64,000 nucleotides of DNA from the NCBI GenBank assembly GCA_025917655.1, contig CP084613.1:2544001-2608000 (forward strand), written 5' to 3'. Position numbers and translations under genes: made by a program. This DNA is from Chlorella sorokiniana. Taxonomy: Eukaryota > Chlorophyta > Trebouxiophyceae > Chlorellales > Chlorellaceae. This document shows, piece by piece, positions 1 to 10,169 of this stretch (position 1 is the first letter of the stretch; each line of letters opens with the position of its first letter). The notes beneath the pieces were generated by a model, which searched no databases, had not been told where the DNA came from, and saw nothing but the letters and a program-made list of their open reading frames with translations.

Positions 1-1064
1 TCTGCGCCCGCGCCCCGTCACATCGGCCTCCAGCTCGGCAAAGCGCTGGCGCTCGCGCTCACGCTTTCGCGCCATCTCCTCCATCAGCTCCCGCCCTGCG
101 GTGAGGGGAAACTGAAGGGCGGGGGATGAGCCAGGGAGGGAGGCTGCCCAGAGGGAGGATGCTGCTGTACAACAGACACAGGGGATGCATCAAGCTCGAT
201 CACAGCCTGACGCACCAGACACCATGCCCGCCATGGTGCCATCCGACATCAACCGTCGACGCTTGGCCTCCTCTGCCGCCGCGTCGTCCTCTGAGCCACT
301 GCCAGCACGGCGCTTGCGAGGAGGAGAAGCATCGCGACTGCCGCGGCCTTGGGGGATGCATCCATTGATGCCCGCTGCCTGCGCGGCGGTGATGCATCGG
401 GGCTATCGTGCCGCTGCCTGCGCGGCGGCGATGCATCGGGGCTATCGTGCCGCTGCTGCCTGCGCGGCGGCGATGCATCGGGGCTGTCATGCCGCTGCCC
501 CCTGCGCGGCGGCGATGCATCGGGGCTATCGTGCCGCTGCTGCCTGCGCGGCGGCGAGGCATCGTCCTGAGCCTTGTCTGCATCAGCCGCTGCCCAGCCG
601 CTGCCATCGTCTTGCTGCCTGAAATACTCCTTCTCCCGCTCTGCCAGCAGCTTGAGGCGCTCAGCCTCCTCGGCATTTGCCACCACAGGCGCGTCTGTAG
701 GACAATGCACGGAGTGCTCTGGGTAAGGGGGCACCGTGCGGCGTTGATCAGCACAGGGCGTTATCGGCAAGCACGTCAAGAGGCCCAGCCCTCGCACCCT
801 CATCCTCCATGTCTTCATCGAGGATGGCCGGCCCTCGCTGCGTGTCTGCCGCAGCGGGGCGAAGCCGCTCACGTCCTCATCCAGGATCTTGATGCCTGAG
901 CCCCCAGCTTCAGGCTTCCTCTTCTTCTTCTTCTTCTTCTTGTCAGGCTCGCCGCCGCCAGCACCGTACTGGGCAGCCAGGTAGGCCTGCAACGCCTTGG
1001 CCTTCTCAGACACAGGCTGCACCTTCTGTTCAGCCGCTCGCAGTGTGCTGAGGCCCTTGAACAT
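1..1064 (-). CDS. BUD13: BUD13 homologue, RES splicing complex subunit (3' part outside window)
   Basis: BUD13 belongs to the nuclear RES (retention and splicing) complex, which supports the activated spliceosome. The ATG at 1064 opens an exon with a lysine tract (about residues 43-50) followed by GIKILDEDVSGFAPLR, which fits the N-terminus of plant and animal BUD13. Further on come EEAERLKLLAEREKEYF, a run of DASPPRRQQRHDSP repeats, and at the window edge RERERQRFAELEADVTGRGR, the block that in the family precedes the conserved (PVY/F)RDK motif. The C-terminal signature lies beyond position 1. A likely intron ends at CTACAG just before the EEAERL exon. Near 820-860 the frame changes between GFAPLR and ILDEDMEDEG without a clear intron; a base error is likely. 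The identity is secure; exon borders are approximate. Confidence 0.85.
375..570 (-). repeat. 42-bp tandem repeat coding RHDSPDASPPRRQQ in BUD13
   Basis: The core GATGCATC (GAGGCATC in the last copy) starts at 391, 430, 472, 514 and 556, giving a period of 42 bp with one 39-bp unit. On the minus strand this encodes a 14-residue Arg/Ser/Pro-rich unit. It lies in the low-complexity middle of BUD13, where animal orthologues carry a very similar unit. Confidence 0.9.
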
Positions 1065-1779
1065 CTTGAGTGCGTGACGCTGCCTGCGACCGCAGGCGCC
1101 AGCAGGGAAGGGAGGCCTAGTAGGCGGTAAGGCCGCCCTTCAGCACGGCCGCGATGACCCGCCACACTGGGTCGCTGTATGCAATCATGCACGCACATAG
1201 AGCTCACAATGGGAGTTAGCTTTCCCTGAAAACAGCAGGCGGGGCGAAAAATTCGGAAGTCTGGCCTGGTCGGCGGACCAGGTCCTACTACATCCTCACC
1301 TCGTAATTCAACAGGCGTGCGGCTGTTCCTGCCAGCAACAGGAGGGAAAGCAATCGATCAGCTGGGCCCGGCTGGGGCTCGCATTCCTGTTTGCCGATCA
1401 GACAGTTCAATTGCAGGGCAATCCTTACGCCTGCACTTTCCGACAAGGCGGGTTCACTCGTCCTGCTGTCCTGCCTCTTGCGACCATCCGGTCGGGAATG
1501 GCCCTCTCCACCCTCCCATGTGCATTGGACGCCACCAAAAAGCGCGAAAATACCGACGGTCTGGTTATTTCAACCTTCAGCATGGAACAAATTGATGGCT
1601 GACCTTTCCAGGCTGAAGCGGTTGAAGTGCGCAGGCTTAAGGACTGAAGCATAGTGGGTCCGATTTCAAAGCGTCGAGATCGACCGCCACCGGCAGCCGG
1701 CGACTGTTTAGGGTTGGCGGTCAGCAGCCAACCACAACGCACTTGCGCGTGGCTCCCTCCTATCCTGCGGCTTCGCCGG
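1065..1779. other. Divergent intergenic region
   Basis: This lies between the start codons of BUD13 (-) and the coiled-coil gene (+). It holds only short unconserved open frames and presumably the promoters and 5' leaders of both genes. I see no TATA box or known RNA gene. Confidence 0.5.
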
Positions 1780-4493
1780 ATGGCAGATGACAGCCCCACA
1801 GTCAGCAAGGCTCTCCTAAGGAACATGAGTCCCGATCAGCCTGACAGCAACGAGTCGCTGGAGCGGGAATTGGTCAGCTTGAGAACTGGCATCGAAGGCG
1901 CCAGCGGTTCAGCAAGCGACAGCCCGCGCAGCTCCAAGCTGTGTGCAGGGCCCTGCGCAGAAGTAAAGGCGTTGCAAGAAAGGCTGCTCACTCTGCAAGC
2001 AGCCCATGCTGTTGTCCTAGAGGAGGCGTCTGTCCAGCGCAGGCATCTGGCCGTGTTGGAGGAAGAGGTGGAGGCCGCGCGTGCAGAGGCTTCCATGGGC
2101 CAGGCTGGCATCACAGCACTGGCTGAGGAGCTGCAGAAGGCGCAGGCAGCATGTGGGGTGCTGAACGCCGAGGTGCAGGCTGCCCGCAGCGCTCGCGAGG
2201 CGGCTCAAGCGCTGCTGTGCGCCAGGGAGGCGGCGGAGCTGGTGCTGCGTCGGGACCTTGACGCCGCGCGGCTCGACACCCTGCACCTCAGACAGCAGGT
2301 GGCCAGCATGCAGCAGGAGGGCGCCAGGCTGCATGCGCAGCAGCAGCAGGCGGTCGGGGAGGGCCAGGCTGCTGCGGGGGCACCTGCCGAGCCAGAACTG
2401 CATCAATCCAGCAAGCACCTGTGCCAGCCAGCTCCGCCGCGGGGCAACAGCTGCCTGACACTGTGGCCGAGGCATCAGTGGAGCATGCGACGCACAACCC
2501 GAGAGAGCAGGTGCGGGCGCCGGAGGAGCGTCTGGCGGCTGTGGGAGGAGGGTGGCGCGCCAGCTGAGCCCAGAGCAGCAGGAGGCGCAGCAGGAGGTGA
2601 CGCAAGGGCGGGAGCTGCGGCAGGAGCGGGCGCTGGCGCCGCAGCAGGAGGCGTCACCGTTCAGGCAGGCCCCTGCCGACCTTACTGCCTCCGCGCCGCA
2701 GCAGCTCCTCAAGCACTCACCTAGACGCAGCCTGGGCCAGCGTGTCAGGGAGCTGATGGGCCCCAGAATGAAGGGCACCAGCTGCAGCGGCAGCCCCACC
2801 GGTGCCGGATGCAGTGCGGCAGCAGACAGCCCCCGAGCGCCCTTCCCTGGCCATGCACATGAGCCAGGTCCCTCGACAGCAGGCCTGACCCAGCAGCTGC
2901 AGCAGGCGCGCCAGCAGGTTGCGGCCTTGGAGGGCCGGCTGCTGGCCGTGGAGGCGGAGGCGCTGGGCCGGGGTGCTGAGGCGGAAGCGGCGCGTGCCGA
3001 GCTGCGGGGCCAGGAAGCGAAGCTGGCGTTTGTCAGGGGCCGTCTGCTTGAAGTGCAAGCTGCAGCTGATGCTCTCCTGCAGCAGCACAGCCCGGCCCCT
3101 GCCGGGCTTGCATCAAACCCCAGCCTGTGCAGCACGGCCGACAGCCGCGCCGCCATCCAGGCGCTGCACGCCCAGGTGTGGCGGGAGCGGCTTGCCCGTC
3201 AGCGGGCTCAGGCAGAGGTGTTGGAGTGGCGGCTGGGGCTGTCAGCGCCTGATGCTGCGGGGGCTGGCGCGGGGACGAGGGCGTGGACGAGGCTGCAATG
3301 GCGTCCCTGGAAGCAGTGCGTGCACACAGCTCAGCCGCTGCGCTCATGTCCTACAACCAACGGTCTGCCTGGCTCTATCGCTTCTGGGGCTTTGTTGATG
3401 TCCTAAAGTGCGTGCGCCCCCCTCCTCCCCTTTGGCAGGAGGTGCGGCGGACAGACCACTTGGCGATTGAGCTGCGGCGGTGCCGGGCAGCTCAGGCCAG
3501 GCTGGAGAAGCGGGCAGACAGGCTGGAGCTGCGGCTGACCGAGTGCAACAGGCTGCTGGCTGCTGCAGAGCCGCTGCTCCAGATGCCACTGTTGGCAGGA
3601 AACCCGCATGGCAGCCTGGTCCGAGCCTCCTCCAGCTGTGCGGCCAGCCCTGCAAGCAGGTCGAGGGCCACGCGGTTGCCAAGTGCGCCGACGCGCACTG
3701 CCAGGATTGCTCTGCAAGCGAGTGAGGCCGCCGAGGGGGCTGCAAAGCTGCTGGAGCAGCTTGAGGCTGCACAGAGCGAGGTTGCCAGCCTGCGGCGGCG
3801 CGAGCAGGAGACTGCTGCTGCTCACAAGGCGGCGCAGGTGCGACGGCAGGAGCTGGAGGGCCGGCATGTCGCGCTGGCCTCAGGTCTGCGCACCCTGCAC
3901 CACCTGCTGGAGAGGAAGGCAGCTGATTGCACTGGCAGCCAGCTCGGCGGCACGCGGCAGCACGGCAGCAGGCCCCGCCCCAGCACCAACAGCCAGGCAT
4001 CGGTGGGGGCGCGATGGCAGCGCTGTCTGCCCTGCTAAAAGAGTTTGGCGTGCCTGGGGAGGAGTCTGTGAGCGGCGGAGCCTCGGTGGTGTCGCCGCAG
4101 GGCTCAGAGGCCGGCGATGGCGCGACAGGGGCGGAGGGGCCGGCTCTTGCTGAGGCGGGCCCAGAGGGGGCCTGCCTCGCAGTGGCGGCGAGGCAGAGAC
4201 GGCATCCGACCCACTTGACCCCGGCCTGCTGCCGTTGGAAGACTGCGGGGATGCTGCGGTGCATGCCAGGCAACCGAGCCCTGCACAGGCTGTCCCGCAT
4301 CGGGGCGGGAGGTCGGCCACCCCAACTGCCGCTACCTGCAACAGGAACTCTCGCTCAGCCGAGTTTGGCAGCGCGGAATCTGCCGCTGTGCCTGCCAAGC
4401 TTGGCCCCTGCAAAGCCCCTGCTCCTGCGCTGCCTGCTCAGCCAAGTAAGCTGGCTGGCAGCCGCGCCCTGCCCCGCCGCTGGCAAAGCCTAG
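1780..4493 (+). CDS. Hypothetical coiled-coil protein
   Basis: I do not recognise a family. From the ATG at 1780 (MADDSPTVSKALLRNMSPDQ) a long Ala/Glu/Arg/Leu-rich sequence with heptad character runs through LERELVSLRTG, EVKALQERLLTLQAAHA and VAALEGRLLAVEAEALG to ASEAAEGAAKLLEQLEAAQS and RRQELEGRH, which predicts several coiled coils. A more upstream in-frame codon exists, but 1780 and 1825 are the first good ATGs. The reading frame changes several times. One change, near 2545, joins ERLAAVG to VARQLSPEQQEAQQEV across a G-rich run and looks like a missing base; another, near 3390-3440, may be an intron. The C-terminus is uncertain (stop at 4493 or 4534). The gene converges with the large minus-strand gene. 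A structural or cytoskeletal role is possible but unsupported. Confidence 0.6.
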
Positions 4494-4799
4494 CTGCAGC
4501 CCCACCCATCGTGGTGGCGGCTTCAGGCAGCTGATGCTGGGCCCCTGCAGCAGGCTGAGCCCCGAGCCACCGTGAGCGTGGGCGGCGAGCCGGGCAGCAG
4601 CCGCCCAATCACGAGCAGCGCACGCCAGCGCTGAACATGCACATGCTTACGGCGAGTGATACAGCAGCCTGTTGAGCACCAAACGACGGTTTTGAACTGC
4701 TGTATGCACTGTGGCTCATTAAGTCGATCCATGTTGTAACATGACCAGCAGACAACTGAAGCACAAGAGGTATGTAAGAGGGTGCTGCGGTTTCTGGCT

Positions 4800-7700
4800 C
4801 TAGGCAGCCCCCTCCCCCGCACAAACGCCAGCGTCGCCGCCAGGCGCTCCTCCACCTCGCCCCACGCGGCCTGCCCAGCAGCCATCACCACGGTGCCAAA
4901 CAGGTCGCGCTGCTGGGACGGGGCGAACCCCTCCCAGCCATCCAGCACGTCCTGCGCGGGCAGACTCAGCACGGCGCTGGGCGAGGACGGGAGGCACCGC
5001 CAGCAGAGCGGCCGGCACACCACTTCCAGCGCTGCACCCGGTGCGCCTGCCCTCATGCAGGCACCGCGCAGCGCAGCGAGGCCCCCCCCCCACCCACCTC
5101 CATCGCCTCGCCCCGATGTCCACCACTGCAAGGGTCTCCAGTGGGCGGCGCATGGCGTCGCTGTCGCCATCCGTGGCCTGGCCAAGCTCACGCACAGCAA
5201 GCCGCACGCGACTGGCTGTCACCTCGGCTGCACAAAGGCGCAGGGTCTCCAAGTCGCAGCCCTCAGGGTTGCCGGCGGCGGCCGCGTCGCCGCCAGGCGC
5301 ATGGCCCCCGCCCGCCGCCGCCGGGCGCCCCAAGCCCAGCAGGCGCGCCAGCTTGGGCCCCAGGCGGGACCAGCGCCCCCTGTGGGCCATGGCCACGCAG
5401 CAGTCGTGCAGCTTCCCGCGCAGCTCCTCCGACCCCTCGGCCCAGCTCCTGGCCGCGTGCTGCATTGCGCGCCCGCCGCAGCCCGCCGAGGCCAGCAGCT
5501 GCAGCGCGCGGTGTGTGTGCAAGCCGCAACCGCGCGCGGAGGTCAGCGACGAAATGGCCCGTTGCCGCCTGCGCTGCAGCTCGGCTGCAGCCTGCTCTTC
5601 CAGCGTAGCGTGCAACGCCACGTTCGGCCCTGCACCGCTGGGCACAGCAGCAGCCAAAGCATGCCCTTCAACGCCGCCCGCTGCTGCTGCTGCTGCTGCT
5701 GCTCCTACGCTGCCACCACCTGCTGCTCTGGCGGCCGCCACACGCTCAACGGCAGCTGTGCCGGCCGGATCATGGCCCGGCAAGGTCGCAGTCGCTGCTT
5801 CAGGGTGCCAGCGCTGCTCTTGCCGAGGGCCAGCTGCGCTGTCAGCACGCTGGGCGCCCGCTAACTGGGCGGCCGCCCCTGGGCGTGTGTGATCAAGCGT
5901 CAAGTGGCTGCCTGGGCCGTCGTCCACAGTCCCCTGGGTGCCCCGCGCTGCTGCCGGCTCCGACGCCAAGGATGCCGCCCCCACGGGCGGAATCCCTACA
6001 ACCCTGGAGCGCTTGGCGGCCGGGGCTGCCTCCGTCAACGGCCCGGCTGACTCTCCTCCCGCCCCAACCATGCGCGCCGCCTGGCGCTTGCGTTTGCGGG
6101 CACGGCTGCCCAGCACCGCCGCCAAGAACAGCTTCATCTCTTGGGAGTGCGCAACCGCCTGCGCGGGCAGCCAGCAAGCCAGGGCTGATGCCGAAGGCCA
6201 GCCGCCTGCACGCTGCAACACGGCACAGGGCAGCTGCAACCCCCACCCTCGCCCGCGGTCAGCCCACCTCAGCTGCTGCATCAGCTGCTCGTCTGCGCCA
6301 AACGCGGCACCAGGCAGGTTCAGCTGGTCTGGGTCCTGCACCGTGGCGGGGCAGGCAAGCAACCCAGGCTGTGCTATACAGCAACCTAGGCATAACGTGC
6401 AAAGTGCCAGTGCTCGCCAGTGCTATGCTGACCATGCTGTGGGGACAAGCCACTCACCACAATGGTACCCTTGCCGTAGTAGCACAGCCTCCAGTACTTG
6501 ACCAGGTCGCCCGCCACTGCCGCCTGCCGCTGGCTCAGGCGGTACAATGGAACCGCCTTGTGACCCCAGCCAGAGACCTGCGGAGCATCAGCGTCAGCAC
6601 AGCGTCTGTCAACGATTCGCCAATCATCTTGAAGTCGCGCCATCCTTGGAACAGCAAGAGTTGCATGCTGGTGTCACAAAGCAAAGCGCCCGCTGCAGAC
6701 GCAAACAGGCGTCCCAGCCGCCGCACAGACTTACACAGGCGATCCAAGATCCTCTGTTCGCACGGGCACCCTTCACTGTGTCGGTGAGCCTGTCCTTGGA
6801 TTTTAGCGCCGCCGCAACGCTGGGCGGCACCCCAGACACGAAGGCCATGGGCTCGGCTCTTGCACGGTCGCCCTTGCTGCCACTGTCCTGCTGCCACTGC
6901 TCCTCCTCCTCCTCACTGCTCGTCTCACCCGCCTGCTCCTGTGCTTCTGCACCCTCCGCGCTGCTGCAGCCCTGCAACGGCGCGATGGGCACGGCGCTAA
7001 CCTTGAGTTCATAGGCGTGACAGCACAACCCGCCCTGCACGCTCGGGGCACCAGGGCAACACCATCCAGGCTGACCCGACTTTTGGCGGTCCTGTCCAGC
7101 CCAGCCACCAGCTTGACCAGCAGCTCGCTGTTGTGTCGTTGGAAGGCGATGGCATCACAAGACGCCGCACCCACGGCTTGCACCCAGGGGCCGACCTGCA
7201 AAGAGCGGCGTGCCCAGATGTAAGAGGTGCCTGTTCGAGGGGCTTTCAAGGCGGTGCTCAAGGGGCAGGTCCCCACGCGGCTGGAGCGGACGCGTGGCCC
7301 GCACCGTCAGCGATTTACGTGGCCTACACGTGTAGCGCAGGGAGTGGCGGGCCCCGCTGCCCGCGTCCCGCACTTCCAGCCAGTCCTCGGGGCTGGGGCG
7401 CGCCCGCCAGCTCCTCAAACACGAACTCTGCACGCACAGAGGGATGGGATGCACCAAATGGCGAGCACTGCAGCAGGCAGCACCAGGCCGCCTGCAGGCT
7501 GCGCATGGCCGCCAAGCGTGCGCTTTGGAAGCCCAGTACCTGGCATGGTGACGTATCCGCTTTGAAGCATGCACGCCGTCTCGTTCAGCGGCCGCTGCCA
7601 CCAGCCGTTCAACAAAGAAAACATGCCTCGCCCCATAGCCCTGCGCTTGGCTCGGGCGCGCTGCCCAGGCGGCGCCCGCGGGCGGCGCCTCATCCTGGGG

Positions 7701-9585
7701 GACCACCACCTCCAGCCGGCCCGCTGCCGCCTCCTTGTTGGCAAGCCACACGTCGGCCTGCCGCAGGGGAGCCTGCCAGAAGCCTGGGTAGCAGCCTGCA
7801 GCTTGCAGCGACGCAGCGTCCAGCCTGGCGTGGCGGTTGTCGCCCTGGCGGGACAGGCAGTCAGCCGGCAGGGGGCGCTTGGCCCTGTGCCCCATGCCAG
7901 GAGATCCAGCAGGTAGTCGTGGGCGTGTTGTCGGCTGGGGTCGTAGCGCGGCGCATCCCCCAGGGCTCTGTCCAGCGCCTGCTGCAGCGCATCTTTGGAC
8001 CCGGAGAACGCGACGGTGGTCGTGACGACGGTTCTGCGGGCCGTGTGCGCACAGCACATGTCATGCTACGAAGAGCCACGCTGCCTGATCACTAAATGCA
8101 GGGCGGTTGGGTGCACACAAAGAGATCCGATGGACACACACAGTGTGCACACGCGAGCCGCGCCCAGCGCTCGCTCACCGCATGTGGGGGATGAGCCTGC
8201 GCAGGCAGGTTGCCAGGCAGCGCAGCTGATTCGGGGGTACCGTACTGAGGCTGGGGCAGCACCACCCACGCACCCAGCACCGGGTTGCGCAGCTTCTCCG
8301 CGGCCATGCTGTCGTCTGGCAGCCGAGGCGGGTCCCTGTGCTGCTGCCTGCGTGCCTCCATGCTGTCCTGCCCGCTCTCCCCCTGCGCCGTTTGGACAGC
8401 CTCCTCCTGCCCCTCGCCGCCCTCCTCCTCCTCTGCTGAGGCGGCGCGCTGGGAGTCCTCCTCCTCTGGTGAGGCGGCGCGCTGGGAGTCTTCCTCCTCT
8501 GCTGAGGCGGCGCGCTGGGAGTCTTCCTCCTCTGCTGAGGCGGCGCGCTGGGAGTCCTCCTCCTCTGGTGAGGCGGTGCGCTGGAAGAGCGCCGGGCCAG
8601 CGCGCCCCTCGGATGCGTCATCTCGCACCTGCTGCAACCCGCAACTGCTGACACCAGCACCTGCGCTGTCCCCTCGCCTGGTGCACAGCCCGCTGTCCCA
8701 GCGCTGGTGGGCTGGGAAGCTGCCAGGCAAAGCTCAGGGCTCACGCAAGGCGCGACAGTGTAGGGGGAGGTGCCGCCCGACTTCCCGACGAAGCTGACTT
8801 TCACAGACGCAGGGCTACCTGCCACCCCTTCAGGCGAGCTCTCTGAACACCACGGTTCCGCTGCTGCGCCGTGAAACCCCGACGGCGAGTGCTGAGGCCC
8901 AGGCCCAGCTGGGGACGACGGCTCGGCCGGCGGGCTCCCGGCAGCAGAAACCGCCTTCCCGCTGCTGCCTGCCATCTGGCCATCGTGTTCTGCGGGCGGC
9001 GCGCTGCCTGTCAAGCATGCTGGACCACCGGCGTCCCCGCCGTCGACCAGACCTGCAGCGCCCGACTGCAGGGGTGAGGGGACAGCAGGAAAGCACTGCT
9101 GACCTTCCCACCGCAGCAAGTTGAGCACCGCATTGGGCACCGAGCACACCCCGCAATCAGCATTGAACGCCTACCTTCAAACTGTGGCCGTCAGAATCTG
9201 GATTCTTGCAGCCGCCTGCGCCTTCTGATGGTGCCATAGGCTGCTGCTGGACTTGGCCCTGATCCTGCTGTTGCTGCATGGGAGCTGTCAGGTCAGCAAC
9301 CGGGCCTGCGTCCATAGCTACCCCGTTGTCGCCTTCTCGCATACACCTGCCAGGGCTTGAGGATGCCTCTTGCGCAGGAGCAGGCAAGATGCGTGCCTCG
9401 GTTGGTAAGGCCTGGAGAGCGTGCCGGTCACCAGGTGGGCTACGCTGTGCGGCTGCGGCGGTGGCACCACTTTCGGCTTGGGCCGCCAGCTTTGTCGGGC
9501 TTGCCGGCATTGGTCCTTGAACCATCGCTGCAAGCCTTGGGTCGCGTGACCACCGCACCTCGGGCCCTGCTCCCACTGTAAGCAT
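4800..9585 (-). CDS. Large unidentified multi-exon protein with acidic repeat
   Basis: No family is recognised. Exon pieces in order include TVGAGPEVRWSRDPRLAAMV (ATG at 9585), a Ser/Pro/Gly-rich linker, five EEEDSQRAASP-type repeats, EKLRNPVLGAWVVLPQPQYG, SKDALQQALDRALGDAPRYD, AHDYLLDLLAWG, LRQADVWLANKEAAAGRLEV, ARHVFFVERLVAAAAERDG, SVRAEFVFEELAGAPQPEDW, HNSELLVKLVAGLDRTAKS, LVKYWRLCYYGKGTIV and DPDQLNLPGAAFGADEQLMQ. The last two join in frame when the intron between GTG|GTGAGTGG and GGTGCAG|GACCCAG (acceptor near 6352) is removed, so the parts form one gene at least from about 6650 down to about 4800. A basic stretch (RARKRKRQAAR) resembles a nuclear localisation signal. Both ends are uncertain, and several frame changes probably mix introns with base errors. 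It could also be two genes split near 8100. Confidence 0.45.
5689..5703 (-). repeat. GCT trinucleotide run (polyalanine)
   Basis: A short GCT/AGC run encodes part of an alanine tract in the large minus-strand protein. It is an ordinary low-complexity insertion. Confidence 0.6.
8438..8602 (-). repeat. Five tandem 33-bp units coding EEEDSQRAA(S/T)(A/P)
   Basis: GAGGCGGCGCGCTGGGAG or a close variant begins at 8438, 8471, 8504, 8537 and 8570, exactly 33 bp apart. On the minus strand each unit encodes 11 residues of alternating acidic and Ser/Gln/Arg/Ala character. A 33-bp unit keeps frame, so copy number can change without breaking the protein. Confidence 0.9.
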
Positions 9586-9670
9586 CGCAGAACACGTGCC
9601 ATAGAATTTCGCCCGCCGATCGTCCAATTGGGGTCATATCAAGGTGTTCAACCTGCAGGAGCCCACCCAC

Positions 9671-10169
9671 CTGAGCAGTTCATTATCAGCGCTTCGCCTC
9701 CGGCGCCCTACCCTAGTGCTTTGGTTAAAAAGCTGAGCTCATGAGAAAGCAACACATCTGTTATGCTGCTAACGCACATGAAAGGCGTAAGGGTGCGTCT
9801 GTCCCTTCGGCTTCCTGAATCCTGCACCCAGTGACGTCAGCATGGCAGGAGCATGAAGTTACTTAGTTGTTTGCAATTGATCATTGCAGGCTACAAGTTC
9901 GCAGTGCTCATCGCAAGGTAAACATGGCTGCCAAATTGTAACCTAGCTATGAAACGCTAACATCAGCGGCAGACCAAGCCTTGCACGCCTGAGCAACAAT
10001 GGCGCAGCACGGCAGGGGTGCACAGCATGAGAAGGAAGCCAGTCAGAGATTATGTACAAAAATATGTATGTGCATAATGGTGAAGTCCTGTGTTTGCAAT
10101 GCCGCCAATTTTAGCATAGGGCACCCGCTGAATCGTGTTCGCAGAGCTACACATTGCCAGGGCTTCCGC
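9671..10169. other. Intergenic region, AT-richer
   Basis: This separates the start of the large minus-strand gene from the 3' end of the LRR gene. It is visibly richer in A/T than its surroundings and should hold the upstream promoter and the LRR 3' UTR. No gene or RNA is evident. Confidence 0.5.

Noticed and set aside
185-754. Long plus-strand and alternative minus-strand frames over the BUD13 repeat
   Set aside because: They are by-products of the 42-bp repeat being open in several frames; only the minus-strand frame with DASPPRR matches BUD13.
1701-1713. Single TTTAGGG-type motif, also one near 54351
   Set aside because: Isolated copies only; no telomeric array.
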